Positions 33,179 through 45,379 of a stretch of 64,000 bases of DNA are shown here, one piece after another (within the stretch, counting starts at the first letter, position 1; the number at the start of each line of letters is the position of its first letter). Origin of the DNA: Crotalaria pallida (taxonomy: Eukaryota > Streptophyta > Magnoliopsida > Fabales > Fabaceae); assembly GCA_037953625.1 (NCBI GenBank), contig CM075654.1, forward strand, positions 51,963,001 to 52,027,000, written 5' to 3'. Made by a program: the position numbers and the translations under genes. The notes below the pieces were generated by a model that worked only from the letters and a program-made list of their open reading frames with translations, had not been told where the DNA came from and did no database searches.

Positions 33179-34061
33179 TTATGGTATCAGAGCCAGGTTG
33201 CAATCCTCGGCTGTGGAGTATGGATTTCCATATCTCCAAAGAGTTACTCCACACGAGAGTAACTGATTATTAGCAAATTAAGTGTTAAAATTGCAATAGA
33301 AATTTGTGTGTAGGTGGTTGGCAAGTCGGTGAGTCTTTAGTGATAAAGGATAGGATTTATATCCTTTAGTTAATGTTAATGCATGTCCAATCCATAGTGG
33401 GCTAAGTTTAATTTTCAGAATATGACTTTGTCATGTTTAGAAAGGAACAGGAAATCAAAACTAGGGAAAGTGGAAACTCCCAACGGGTCAGAGCATGAAC
33501 TTGCTACCCCACGGGAAGGACTAATCCTTAGTTTTGAATCGAATGCATCATTTCCCAAATGTGACAAAGAAAGAGAAACTCTTGTTTACAATGAAATTCT
33601 TAAAGTCTCTCTTTGGATTGGATAAGGAGTTTCTATTATATGATTGGAATTCAGGTAGTACGAAAATGATTCTATTCTCCAATGCAATGTAGAATTGAGA
33701 AGGGCCCCTCGAAATTTACATTTAATTGGAAGATGATATCATTGAGTCCTTGAATCCAATGAATTAATTGCTAGGTTTATTTTATAGGCCTAAGATTAGG
33801 AAGGGTGTTAGGAGGTATAGAAGTCGTAGCAGAGTTGCGCAGCGGAAGTGTTGTAAGTGTGGTAAGGGTTGTGGGAGTTATTTCGTAGGGAGATAGGAGT
33901 CTAGCTAGTTCAAGCATTTGAGTTAGCTATGATAGTGCTAGAATTTGTAGACATAGACTAGAAATCAGAAACCTCAAGAGAGGATATAGTGTTAGTCTCA
34001 GGTTTAAGCAAGAAGATGCTTGAAACTCTAGGTGGCTGTATTGAGCTAGGATGTATGTTTG

Positions 34062-34098
<37 letters not shown>

Positions 34099-36500
34099 AG
34101 ATGTTATTATATGTTGGCTTATGTTTGCCTAAATGATTACTTGTGCTTGTGATGATGCTTGCTATTGTTTGTGAATGGTGAACTTGTTTTGGGTATGAAA
34201 ACTATTCTGGAAACTTTCTTATAAAACGGTGTTACTATCAAGAGGTCAATTGATTTCCAAGGATAATGGTATAATGTTGGGAATTAATTGATATTTAGGC
34301 TTGATAGTATTTCAAATGAATTTCAATTGTTTCGAAACTGAATTCAAAAAATGAATTTCATTATGTTGAAAGGAACCAGAAATCTTTCCAAATTGAGTGT
34401 TAGGTCGTATGATGAAATTTTGAGAGGTTAATAAGAAAACAAAGGATTTCTAAGTAATCGGGTGGTGAAGTAATTCATTGTTTCATTTAAGCTATGTGTC
34501 GATTAAATAGAAACTCTTGCATACGACACCAATCAATTTGGAATGAAACTTAGCTTTCAAGCTCAAAGTCAAAGGGAATATGATTGTTCTAACTTTTGAA
34601 GACAAATCACAATAAATTTTCTGGTCTAAGAGCATATTTCTTTTTTCCGTGAGTTTGATAATCTTAAGTAATTTGTACTCTTTCATCCGAACTTTCACCA
34701 CCCCAAATTTTTCTACCAAAATAAAAAAAATAAATAAATAATTTACATCTGAAATGATTAAAAAGTTGATTGTTAAAAAAAAAATTTGTTTACTTGAATG
34801 CAAAGTTGTAATGAATGTCTGATGTGTGCCATTCTAATAGATAGATTCCTATCTTCTGGTAGTTAGATGTTTATCTCAATTTCCTTAGAATCTAAACTAG
34901 TGATGAATAGTCATCATTAGATCAGGCAAATAGAGAAGTCTCAACTAGGATTTAAGAGCAAGTTGTAGCTGTGCGATCTCTGAGCTTAAGGAACCAAATA
35001 GGAAACTTGGAGCCTATGAGAAAGTGCTAAGTATAGGTTTAGTTGAGGTCGTAGATAGTGGATTCGATTTATCAGATTGAGTGTAGAACTACAATAGTTT
35101 TTAATTTGTAGATTGGGTAGTAAAAGCTAAGTTCGATTTGATTAAGTCTTAGAGTTTAAGACATAAGCATATAGTTATGTAGATATGTATATGGGAAGTG
35201 GGTTTTCTGTGTTTTTGGGTGATTGACTTTTATGTGTGTATATACAATTTCTAAACTTATCAGGACTATAAGTTAAGTCCAACTATTTTCATGAACTATT
35301 TACTTGGAATCTTCTTACGGGAGTTTCCCAAACTCTAAATTTTCATATACTTGAATACTATTCAAAGTTAATTTTGGATAAAGACTATTTTCTACCTCCT
35401 ATTGAAAGTGATTTTAAAAGAGTACTATATTAGTTTTCATTAACTAAGTATCAAATCTATTTTCAAAGTTAATTTCCTTGTGTTCTTTGCAGGGTAATTC
35501 CTAATTCCCGTTTTCCTATTATATCTATATTAATCTTCATTAACTAAGTACCCAATAAAATTTTTCAAAGTTAATTGTCTGGTGTTCTCCAAACGTGGTG
35601 ATTCTTAAATTCCATTTCCTTAGTATATCTATATTTTTCAAAGTAACCTCTTTCCTAGAGAAAACCTTACAAGTGATAAACTTGTAATGGAAATAACAAC
35701 TTATTTTCTATATATCTATGATTGAAGTGTATATAGCGGAATGATATTTTCAACCCATTTTATTGACTTCTAGTAGATTACTTTTCAAGGGATAACACTT
35801 GTATGTATTTTTCATTATAACCCTTATTTTTTCAATTCTATTTATATTCAAGGTACTTTCCAAACTTGACTATTTTTTTTAGGAAATGTTTATCATAGAA
35901 CAAACTTTAGCTTGTATAATGTTTTTCTTCCACGATTGACAATTCGGAATGTAGGGACATTCCAAATTTTCTCTCTTTTATATTAGATGAACTTGGTTGA
36001 AGATTAATAGCATCTTCTCTATAAATCCTCAACCCTATTTTCTAATTGTGTTATATACCGGTGAAGGCTATGTAACTATCGGGGATCGTCAAGAGTTGTT
36101 TCTGTCATTGATGTTTTACTATGTGCTAATTCTTTCTTGTGATTGTGTTTGAATTATAATTTGTTGCATTAATTTTCTTGAGTGTTCATATGTTGTATTT
36201 GAATATAGGTTTATCCCTGTCTGTGTTGATAGGTAATGCCAATAGACTTAGGATTATAAGGATAGAACCTTAATGAATTAGTGGGACTTTTATAGGAAGT
36301 CTCATTAGAAAGCAAGTAGTCCTATCAGTGAAACCCTAACCGGAGTTGTATCCTAAGTGGGGGAGCGAATCCCCGAGGTCGTGTCTATCCTTAAGTAGGT
36401 TAAGGCCTTCCCTAAAGTTGAGCATATAGCTCTATTTCCTTTCTTTTTGTTGATAGTGGGCCGAATTTCGGGGACGAAATTCATATAAGTGGGGGAGAAT
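33179..36500 (+). mobile_element. Second internal region, 591 bp shorter than the first
   Basis: Near-identical to 25588-29500 but lacking the segment equivalent to about 27113-27703: the sequence jumps from GAACTTTC straight to ACCACCCCAAATTTT. The lost segment includes the internal palindrome cluster. The junction has a short shared TTC/TC-AC match, consistent with a small-homology deletion. No coding potential. Confidence 0.8.
33182..33194 (+). other. Primer-binding site, second copy
   Basis: TGGTATCAGAGCC three bases after the middle LTR, identical to the copy at 25591. Confidence 0.85.
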
Positions 36501-38897
36501 TGTAACATACCTAATTTAATTCCCAAGTTTAATTAGGAGATTAGTGGACATAAGAGGTGAAGAGTGGTAGGAAAAACCCAGTGATAGATATTAGAACCAA
36601 GAATAGTCAGGAAATAGTTAATGTTTTTAATAGGGAGAAAAATTAGGATTTTAATATTTAGAGCTCAAAACACAAAACCAACCGTTGGATTTGAAGATAA
36701 GTATGTTAGGAAGGTTATCTTCAAATTTGAGCAAGATCCAACGGTTAACGAAGAAGTTATGGCAATTTGAAGTGCGAAAGGTGCTGTCATTTTTAACATT
36801 GGATATCTATATCCAACATAGGGATATCGATGTTGGACCTATGGATATCGATATCCACGACTCTGCTGCACCAGTTTTTAAGTCGGTAAACACGATTTTT
36901 CACTCATTTTTCATGGTTTTCTTCCCCTCCTTCCACGAGCTCTCTCCCTCCCTCAACCCTAATGTTTCCAATCGACCAAACCACCCCAATTTACATGAAA
37001 TCAACATCACAAATCGGTTCCCCATCAACTTCTAGCTATTTTCCATCACATAAATCACATATATCTCCCTCTTTCATTCAAATCCCAATTCACCCACCAA
37101 AACCTAGGTTTGTGCAATCACTGCCATGGAGCTTCTAATTGTTCAAGGAGTCTTAGAATAGGTTGGAGAGCATGCAATAGGAGGCTAAGGAGCTAGGTTT
37201 GGAGTTTTGTAAGTGGGTTCCAAGAGAACCCTATTTTCCTCTCTCTCTCTAAAAGGTAAGGGGGGAGACATTTGGCTTAAATTAGAGAAAGGGTATAGTA
37301 ATAATCATAGAAATATAATTATGTACATGTGTTTGGTCTGTACTTGTATGAATTATGTATGATTTCTTGAGTTAGGGTATTGTGCTAATTGATTTATTAA
37401 TGGTTATGTTTGATTTAAGTTGAGTGTATGGTTGTCATGAATTACATGATTTCTCAAGTTATAGTTTATGTAAATGGCTTGATGATGGTTTGTGTTAGTT
37501 ATGAAGTGTGTGGTTTCTTTGGTTATGACTCTATACTAATTGGTTGGTGACAATTATGTTTAGACTATGGAATATATGTTTAATGATATGGATGGATAAA
37601 CATTATGATCACTATTATTGTTGTGTATACTTAAATGGAAATTATTGCATTATCATGGACAAACACCCTAAGCTAGAGGATATATATAAAGGAATATAAT
37701 TATATAAAGGTTTGACTATTCCAATTAAATTAAAATGAGTAGAAACACGTGCATTCAGAAGTGAGGAAGGACGTTAGGAAATTGGAAAAGATCCGTGAAC
37801 ATTTTATGGACCGACGGGTATCGTAGAATGGACGGACGAGAGTGACATAGTGGCTCAATTGTGTTACTAATACAATTGTGGGAAATTATCGTAGAGGACT
37901 TTGATCCACTAGAGGACCTAATACAGTACGAGGTATTCTACAAAGGGATACGAGTACTGGGATAAGTCGGGGATTGGTCCGTGCACACTATGATAATTCT
38001 ATCCGTCACTTATGCACTTTTGGACTAGTTGAGGGTGGTCCCTGCTATAGCCAATTTGGGTAAAACGGCCCAAGTTGTACGGTGTACACTGAATGGGATA
38101 GCTTCCCACAATGCTATGGGGAAATCCACCCGACATCGTATTGAGCAAGCATTTGTTGAGGGATACTTACTCCTAGTTTATCTTTTCCAATTGTGTGGAG
38201 GGTGATGTGAGGATATATGGAATTATGGATATATGGACATATGGACATATGGAATCATGGAATTATGGAAATATGGTTAAATGGAAACATATGGCATATG
38301 GATCATTATGGGTTATGGAGTTGCATTACATCATATGCATTTGTGCATTTTGGATTATAATATGGAAAATATATGGAAACTTTATTTATATGGAATCATA
38401 TATTGGTGTGATGTGTATATACTTATATTCTATTATTGTTATTATGTGTTTTCTTTAATTTCTGTTTAAATGTCTGACCCTCTTAGTGGACATTTTTAGG
38501 TACACAATGGAGTCAACGGCAAGTCCGCCACCGAGGAGCATTACACTCCAAATGATGGAGTGTAATTGATATTTACGACCTGAGGGTCATGATGATGCAA
38601 CCATTAGGATCTGTAATCATAAGTAGCAAACTAATTATGTTTTATGAAGATTATTTTAATATTTTGATTCAAATTCCAATTATTAATTGTTGTACAAGGA
38701 TTATACTTTTATGTTGAGATTTTATAACTGAGGAGGTTGTAATATCTGGTTTATGTGAATAGATAATCTCTGGAATCAGACAGGTGATTTGATTTACAAG
38801 GGAAAGATTCAAATTTTAAAGTAAACCCTGTCAAAATTTTTATGAACTCACTATTTTCCTAAATTAACCATATTATTCTAAAAGGCAAGGTGTTACA
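36501..38897 (+). repeat. Third LTR of the three-LTR element
   Basis: TGTAACATACC...GGTGTTACA, 2397 bp, preceded by the purine tract GTGGGGGAGAAT and followed by the ACAAA target duplication. Same internal signals as the first LTR; its palindrome cluster is the shortest of the three. Short ORFs here (36685-37035, 38195-38458) are LTR sequence and have no recognisable domain. Confidence 0.88.
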
Positions 38898-38902
38898 ACA
38901 AA

Positions 38903-41900
38903 CGTCAAATAACAAGAGGCACATTGCCAATATCCAAATAAAATAAACAATGGATTTTATTATAAGACTTATACTTGACGTAACGCTGAAATCATTTTAA
39001 AAAGGTTTGAAAATACTTTAACTTTCACAAAATGCGTTTAAATCCTCTCTATACTCATTGACTGAAAATCCTTAAGTTTTCAAACACCAAAAATCTTTTT
39101 CAAACTCTTTGTACCTTAATAAATAAATCTAGACAGCATCTATATCATATGGAAATCAATCTTTTAACTTCATCAAACGTACTCAAAGTCCTTTAACAAT
39201 TATCACAAAAATTTAAGGGTTGTCATCATTTGAAATTAAGTGTAATTAATACTATAAACTTATGCAAAATCCAAACACTTTATACGCACTCATATACATG
39301 TTACAAAATGCTTTCACTTTCAAAAACTTTAAATCAAACCTTACTTTGTTACTCCCTTCACAAAATCAAATATAAATGCATACACAAAATAACTTCAAAT
39401 GCTAAATCTCTTAAACAAAATCTTGGGACAACATTTAGGCATAAACAACATCATCATTTTAAAACAATTCAAGTTATTCCAAACACTAGCAAAACACTTT
39501 CTTAAGTTCCCGTCACAATCACGTAATTAAAAATTAACCTTTTAAAAATACACTTCTTTAACAACATCTTTATCATAAACCGAAAACAATCTTTAAACAA
39601 ATAATTCAATTCCTAACTGAAAACAAGTTTCGTTACTCAAAACTCAGGAGTCTTAGGCATAGGGTCATTGCCTTAAGCTAATATTTATAAAAATACATCT
39701 ATGGGACAACATGTATTCTTTTTGTAACATTGTCTTTTTGTTTAAATCATTTTGTGCTCGTTCGAAGGCATGCATTTCACAAATATTGCTCAATGGTCGA
39801 ACCTTATTGACATTAAAACATAATCCATTGCAAAACACTTTTCAAGTGCTAACCCAAAACACTTAAACGAAAATTCCACTTAGTTCCTTGTAACTTGGCC
39901 AATTCGACCTCTTCTTTTCTTTCTTGGAAAAATTTGAGTTTTTCAAAGATTTAATTTACAAATCTTAATCAAATCATTAAAAGAGTAATAAACTTTAAAA
40001 TCTCCAAGTCTAAAAAGAACATCAAAGTCATATCATTTCAATTCGAAAATCAAGCTCTCTATATTTTTCAACTTACACTAACTTAGAATAACAATTCATT
40101 TTCATTCTAAAATGATTATTTAAATAGGGCAATCCAAACCTCTTTCACAAATCAATACAACATGCAAATATCAAGAATCAAAACTTTGTCTTCAAATTAG
40201 AAATGGGGCTCACGACCTCCTCTAAGTTTTTGTCCAAAAATTGGTTTTCTTTAACTCTAATTCACATACAAGGTTTTAAATCCATATACGACATAAAACA
40301 ACTTAATAAATCATACCCTTTTACAATTTAAAGCATAGACCAAAACAACAATCTTCAAAGGAGCTAGTCCGTCTCAAACATAGGGACAAAAAATAAAAAA
40401 TAAACATTGGAAAACAAACTAATCAAAATTAATCAAACAAATAACATAAAAATACCAAAACCCAACAACCAAATTTATATCAAAACATAATCACTCCTTA
40501 TCTTTTTCAAGACTTTGCCAAAAAAACCCAAAATCAAGCTTATCAATAACCATGCTTTCAAACATAATCAAAACAACCATTTTACCACCATACTCCATTC
40601 GGCCACATTAACAAAAATAGGGTATTATTGGGCAATTTTTCATTCTTGCTAACAAGGACACATATTCAGCTTAACAAAATCATTGAAACCAAATTCAATT
40701 AAATTAACAACATATATTTAAGAAAAATCAAATCATTTGGCTTCATTCATAAATTAAAACACTAACTCACAAAACTCCTAACACTTTTTATTTTATCAAT
40801 ACCAAAAGTCCCTGAAAACCAAATATAAACAATTTGTCCTTAACACCCGAAAATCATACAAGCCAAAATCATTAACATGCAACACAAAGTCAAAGTTCTA
40901 ACACATACATTTTTTAACAAAAACAAAGAATCAAAGCTTAAAACAATTTTTAAAGTCCTTTTTGTTTTCACATAATCAATTTGACCAAGACCCCATGAAA
41001 GGGAAAAATCACTTTTTGATTCAAAAACTCATTTCTAGCTAATAATAATTTCATGAAAATAATGGTTTATATACATAAAAACTGAATATCCACATGCATG
41101 AACATCACCAATTTATTTTCACAAAAATGCTTACTTTTGGCTCGGGTATTTGTTCAAACTATGCATGCAACAAAAGATCTTAGCTTCTACCAATTAGAAT
41201 ATTTGCATGCAACACTTAAAGACTTGTCGTTTGTAAAAAGTATGACTTTTTGGCAAAAACCCCATTGTAAACCATTCCATACAACAACTAAGGTTTTCAT
41301 ATACTGTACATGCAAATCCAAATCAATGCTTCAATCACTATTTAATTTCAAATCAATAAAATATAAAAGGAATGAAACAAAATAAGTGAGAAATCGTTAC
41401 CCCAATAAAGCAAAGTTGATGAAAATGGTTTCCTTCTCCTTCTCCTATGCCACGGGTTCCTTTACCTCTTCAATGGGGAGATTTGAGGTTTCTTTGCTTC
41501 TCAATCAAATGGGTAATGAGAAGAGAATGGGTATTTGATTTTAGGGATTCAAATAGGGAGAAGTGGGTGGTGTTACTGTTATAGAGTTTTGCTCATGATG
41601 GAGAAAGTGAAATTACAGTAAAGGAATGGGGGGCAAGGGCATGAGATGGGAGGGAGTATTCCTTGCTGCTTTTGGTTCTTGTTTCATGGAGGAAGAAAAT
41701 GAAAATCACTTGGGTGAGGGAGAGAGAGTGGGACGTGTAAGGGAGGGAGTATGTGGGGCTGTGCTGCTGTTGTTATTTATTTGGAAGAAGAAGAATGAAA
41801 CTTAAAGGAGAAGGAGGGTGGGGAATGTACATGATAAGGAGGGAGTTATTATTTATTTATTTATTTATTTTGTAAGAATACCAAGAGACAAAAGTAAAAT

Positions 41901-42632
41901 GGGAAAAAAAAGAGAAAGAGGGGTACGGTTTTCACAAGGGAAAAATGGGGATTTCATTTATTTTTAATTAAATTACCAATTGGGTAGTTAGGGTGATAAT
42001 AAAATGAGCATGGTAAATATTTTGGGGTTTATTTTTCAAAAAACTTTTCATCTTCCTTACTCATTGCAAACCGTGACAATAAGTATGCATGGGGTGAAAT
42101 GAAAATTTCTTTGAACTCTCATGGGGTGCATTAAAATCATGCTCAAATAAATTTGCAAAACATAATAACAATGCTGTATATATTAAATCCCCAAAAATAA
42201 TAATCTTTCTCAAACTATAAAGATTAAACTTTCACTATAAAAATAAAACTCTATATTTTCATACAAGTCACTTTGACTATAACATCGTTTTATTTGAACC
42301 TCATTTGAAAACATAATGCCTTTGAAAGTTAAAATAACGAAATCAAATAAATCAATATATAAATAAATAAATCAATAAATAAATAAATCGAAACTCATTG
42401 CTGACGTAATTAAAATCAACCTGTCAAAATCTAAATCCCAAAAACTGAAATCTGACAAATTACTGTCTCCATAAACTCCTTTTTCAGAAATAAATTAATA
42501 ACGCTAAAATCAAAACTCCTTATAATTCACAAAACACAAATAAATTCATTTCTCCCTATCGAAAATAAATATATTAATACTTTAATCATAAAAATATAAT
42601 TTATGCAAATATGAAAAATTACAGGTATCACA
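38903..42632 (-). repeat. LTR-like element inside Ty1/copia, right part
   Basis: Continuation of the element that starts at 20507. AT-rich with no recognised coding sequence; the ORFs at 39230-39505 and 41098-41385 look like chance frames in A-rich sequence. It contains ATTT/AAAT tetranucleotide repeats near 41850-41872 and 42345-42390. A donor-like GG|GTAACG lies at 41400 on the minus strand. It ends ...GGTATCACA followed by the ACTAT duplication. Confidence 0.6.
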
Positions 42633-42637
42633 ACTAT

Positions 42638-43805
42638 ATCCTACAAAGATGCATTTCTTTGCCCTATCATCTAACTTCTTCCTCAATTGATCAGGAACAT
42701 ATGCATAAGCAATACAACCAAAGACCTTCAAGTGACTGAGATCTGGCTTTGTCCCACTCCAAGCTTCTTGTGGAGTTCGATCTCTAACACTTTTAATAGG
42801 ACACCTATTCGGGATATAGACAACACAAGCTACAGCTTCTGCCCAGAAACTTTTGGGTAGTTTCTTGCAATGTAACATGCTTCTTACCATATCCCTGATA
42901 GTTCTATTCTTTCCTTCTGCCACTCCATTTTGTTGAGGAGTCATTTGATGTTAAACACCATGTTTTCTCAAAAAATCATCACAAACAATATATTTTGTTC
43001 CTCTATCGGTTCTTAGGGTTTTTAGAGTGTGACCACTCCTTCTCTCAACATACGCCATAAAACTTTCGAGCGTATCACAAGCATTAGACTTATTTTTTAG
43101 AAAATACACCCATGTCTTCCTACTAAAGTCATCAATGAAAGTGATAAAATATTTATTACCTCAATTGGATCGAACCTCCAAATAGCATAAATCATAGTGC
43201 ACTAGCTCAAGTGGTTGTATGGCTCTCCATGCACGTCCTTTAGGAAAAGGATCTCGATGCATCTTGCCTGCTACACACGCTTCACATAGTTGATCAGGAG
43301 CTTGGATAACGGGCAAACCAGTAACCCATTTTTTATTGGCAAGAAATTTGATGCTTTCAAAGTTGAAATGCCCTAACCTCGTGTGCCAAAGCCAATTATC
43401 ATCGACATTTCCTACTTTGTAATACAAATTAGCATCATACCTGATGTTCATCAGAAATAGACGATTTCTTGACATATTTGTCTTCGCTATCAGGCCCATC
43501 TTGACATCATTTATGGTGCAACCTTCCTTATTGAGTTTCAAATCGTAGCCTTTCTCTGCTAGTTTTCCAACACTTAAGAGATTTTGACATATACCGGGTG
43601 CATAGAATACATCAGAGATGCAATTTAATGATCCATCTTTAAATCTAATAGTTATTTTTCCTTTCCTCAAGACATCAAGCTTTGAATTATCACCAAGCTT
43701 GACAGCACTGCGAAAGCTTTCATCTAAGGAGGAAAATATATCTTTATTTCCGCTTAGATGATTGCTACACCCTGTATCTAATAACCATTGGTGGTCATTT
43801 TTATC
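42638..43805 (-). pseudogene. Ty1/copia integrase core and pre-integrase domain
   Basis: 43161-43670 encodes the protease-to-integrase linker and the GAG-pre-integrase zinc finger (LWHTRLGHFN ... LCEACVAGKMHRDPF). Continuing left in a broken frame are FIDDFSR, LRTDRG and NGVAEGKNRT, carrying the three acidic positions of the D-D-E integrase (the usual Arg after Glu is Gly here). 42638-42944 ends with KVFGCIAYAYVPDQLRKKLD and CIFVGYS, where the nested element begins. Known: integrase inserts the element's cDNA into the genome. At least one stop (near 42950) and a frameshift break it. Confidence 0.88.
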
Positions 43806-43808
43806 AAC

Positions 43809-44808
43809 TCATGTGTGACTAGTTAATAGTACCGCTTTCATTGTATCTTCATTTTCAGCGATGTGAGCATGTCTCTCTCTATTATTCAATGTTTTAGTAC
43901 GACATTCTTGACTATAATGCCCATACTTGTTACAATTATGGCATTGAATATGAGATTTGCATTCATATTGAAAATGTTTGTACTTGTTGCATTTATGACA
44001 TTGAATAAAGGATTTATTTTGAAAACATGCATTACCTATAGTGGCTTGTGTCATAGAATAACTTCCTCTTCCTCTTCCTCTGAGATTCTGGCCTCTTTGA
44101 TTGTACTCCACCTTCCTTGGAATAACTCGATCATTTCTTACATTTGCTTGAGCTTCTAATGCTTGCTCCATTGTGCCACTTGATTTTTCATTCATCCGCA
44201 TCTCACGTGATTCTAGAGACGCTTGCAAATTGTTTAAGGATACCATGCTAAGGTCTCTTGATTCTTCTATCGCAGCTACCACAAAATCGAATCGACTTGT
44301 GAGCGTGCACATGATTTTCTCCACAATTTCTCTTTCTTCTATATTATCGCCATTGTTTTTCATCTCATTGACCAGCTTATCGACTCGTGTAAAATAATCA
44401 CGGATCGTTTCACTTTTGCCTTGCTCCATCATCTCAAATTGTCATTTTAGGCCTTGTAACCTAGTTTGTTTAATTGGATCACCACCTTCATAGGTTTTAG
44501 TTAAAATTTCACATGCTTCTTTTTCTATTTTTGCATGAAAAAATTTCTCTAAAACATGCAGCTCCACCGATTGATAAATTAAAAATAATGCTCTTTCGTT
44601 TAGTACACGATCTTTTTCTATTTGTTGTTGATCTTCTTTGTCTGTTGTTGTGGTTTCAACGAAACCTTTCTGAATAATTTCTTTGTAGCCTAGTCTTTAA
44701 ACATAGCTACATTAGTCGCTTTCACATGGAAAAATTTGATTTTCCATCAAACTTGAAAATTGAGGATTGCACATGTTGTTGTGCACCTGTACTTGAACTT
44801 GTTGCCAT
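43809..44808 (-). pseudogene. Ty1/copia gag with two zinc knuckles
   Basis: An ATG at 44808, 13 bp inside the primer-binding site, begins MATSSSTGAQQHVQSSIFKF; stops near 44720-44690 interrupt it. The long open part (43809-44432) holds the gag helical region (MMEQGKSETIRDYFTRVDKL) and two CCHC knuckles, CHKCNKYKHFQYEC and CHNCNKYGHYSQEC, only a few residues apart. Known: gag packages the RNA. In the first knuckle Lys replaces the usual Gly before His. Confidence 0.85.
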
Positions 44809-44820
44809 TTTAAATTAACT

Positions 44821-44834
44821 GGCTCTTGATACCA
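44821..44834 (-). other. Primer-binding site of the Ty1/copia element
   Basis: The minus strand reads TGGTATCAAGAGCC two bases after the 5' LTR end: the tRNA-Met site with one inserted A. Confidence 0.8.
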
Positions 44835-44836
44835 GA

Positions 44837-45066
44837 TGTTGGCAATATAATTAAATAAATTGCCTAAGTATAAAATAAACTTAAAAAAAACACACAAAAC
44901 AAACTTTAGGGACTCATTGGAGTTTTCCCTATTTTTATATATTTCTTTCTCTCTGAATTTTTTTTTTCTGAATGTTGTGTTACAATGAAGGAATGCTATC
45001 CTATTTATACTAGAACGCATTATGTTACATTCCTATACACATACACTTGGTTGTCAACATATTATA
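44837..45066 (-). repeat. 5' LTR of the Ty1/copia element, truncated
   Basis: Matches 18244 onward (TGTTGGCAATATAATT...) as far as about 45059-45066, where homology stops after ACATATTA. The outer part of about 150 bp present in the left LTR is missing, so the outer boundary and target duplication cannot be matched. The following sequence looks like the start of another element. Confidence 0.75.
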
Positions 45067-45379
45067 AAATAGGAGAAGTATGAGGGTAATTTTGATTTCC
45101 CTCCTAAAACCCCATCCATTTTCCCTCTTAACCATGTATTTCCCTCCTAAATCTATCATTAATTATGTGTTTTCTTATTTTACATCTGAGTCGTCCATCA
45201 GGTTGGGTTAAAATTGAGTCTTAACCTTCCATTCTCCAAAGCTTCATGAAGAAGCTTGCTCTCTCTTTTCGTCTCCCTCTTCGTTCGGTTCCTCTCCCTC
45301 CCTCTTAGTTTTCTTTTATTCTTTAAAGCTTTTCAATTTTGGAGGTGGTGTTTTCATGAGGACCACCGTAGTTTATCTG

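Larger units (their letters stand above)
23196..38897 (+). mobile_element. Non-coding retroelement with three LTRs and two internal regions (LARD-like)
   Basis: Order: LTR (23196-25587), internal (25588-29500), LTR (29501-33178), internal (33179-36500), LTR (36501-38897). ACAAA flanks the whole block (23191-23195, 38898-38902), so it is one insertion later expanded. Each internal region starts with a tRNA-Met primer-binding site and ends with a polypurine tract, but neither encodes recognisable gag or pol. Known: large non-autonomous LTR elements depend on proteins supplied by relatives. The three-LTR form is the expected product of unequal recombination between LTRs of the same insertion on sister or homologous chromatids. 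Confidence 0.85.
18244..45066 (-). mobile_element. Ty1/copia retrotransposon split by a nested insertion
   Basis: The left part (18244-20506) holds the 3' LTR, RNase H, RT and the integrase C-terminus. The right part (42638-45066) holds the integrase core, gag, PBS and 5' LTR. The two parts meet exactly at a 5-bp ACTAT duplication (20502-20506 and 42633-42637) inside the FVGYS-to-KAYKLYNP region of the polyprotein, so the 22-kb block between them is a later insertion. Gene order gag-integrase-RT-RNase H identifies Ty1/copia. Frameshifts and stops in gag and pol show it is inactive. Confidence 0.9.

Noticed and set aside
25591..33194. TGGTATCAGAGCC matches as tRNA genes
   Set aside because: Only the 3' complement segment is present, directly after LTR ends; these are primer-binding sites.
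38195..38458. ORF with many Met-Glu-Tyr-Gly repeats
   Set aside because: Comes from ATGGAATTATGGATATATGG-like simple sequence in the LTR; present with different length in sister LTRs.
45054..45056. TC at 45054 as the Helitron 5' end
   Set aside because: Similarity to the left copia LTR continues about 10 bases past this point and the preceding base is not A; the 5' end is left open.
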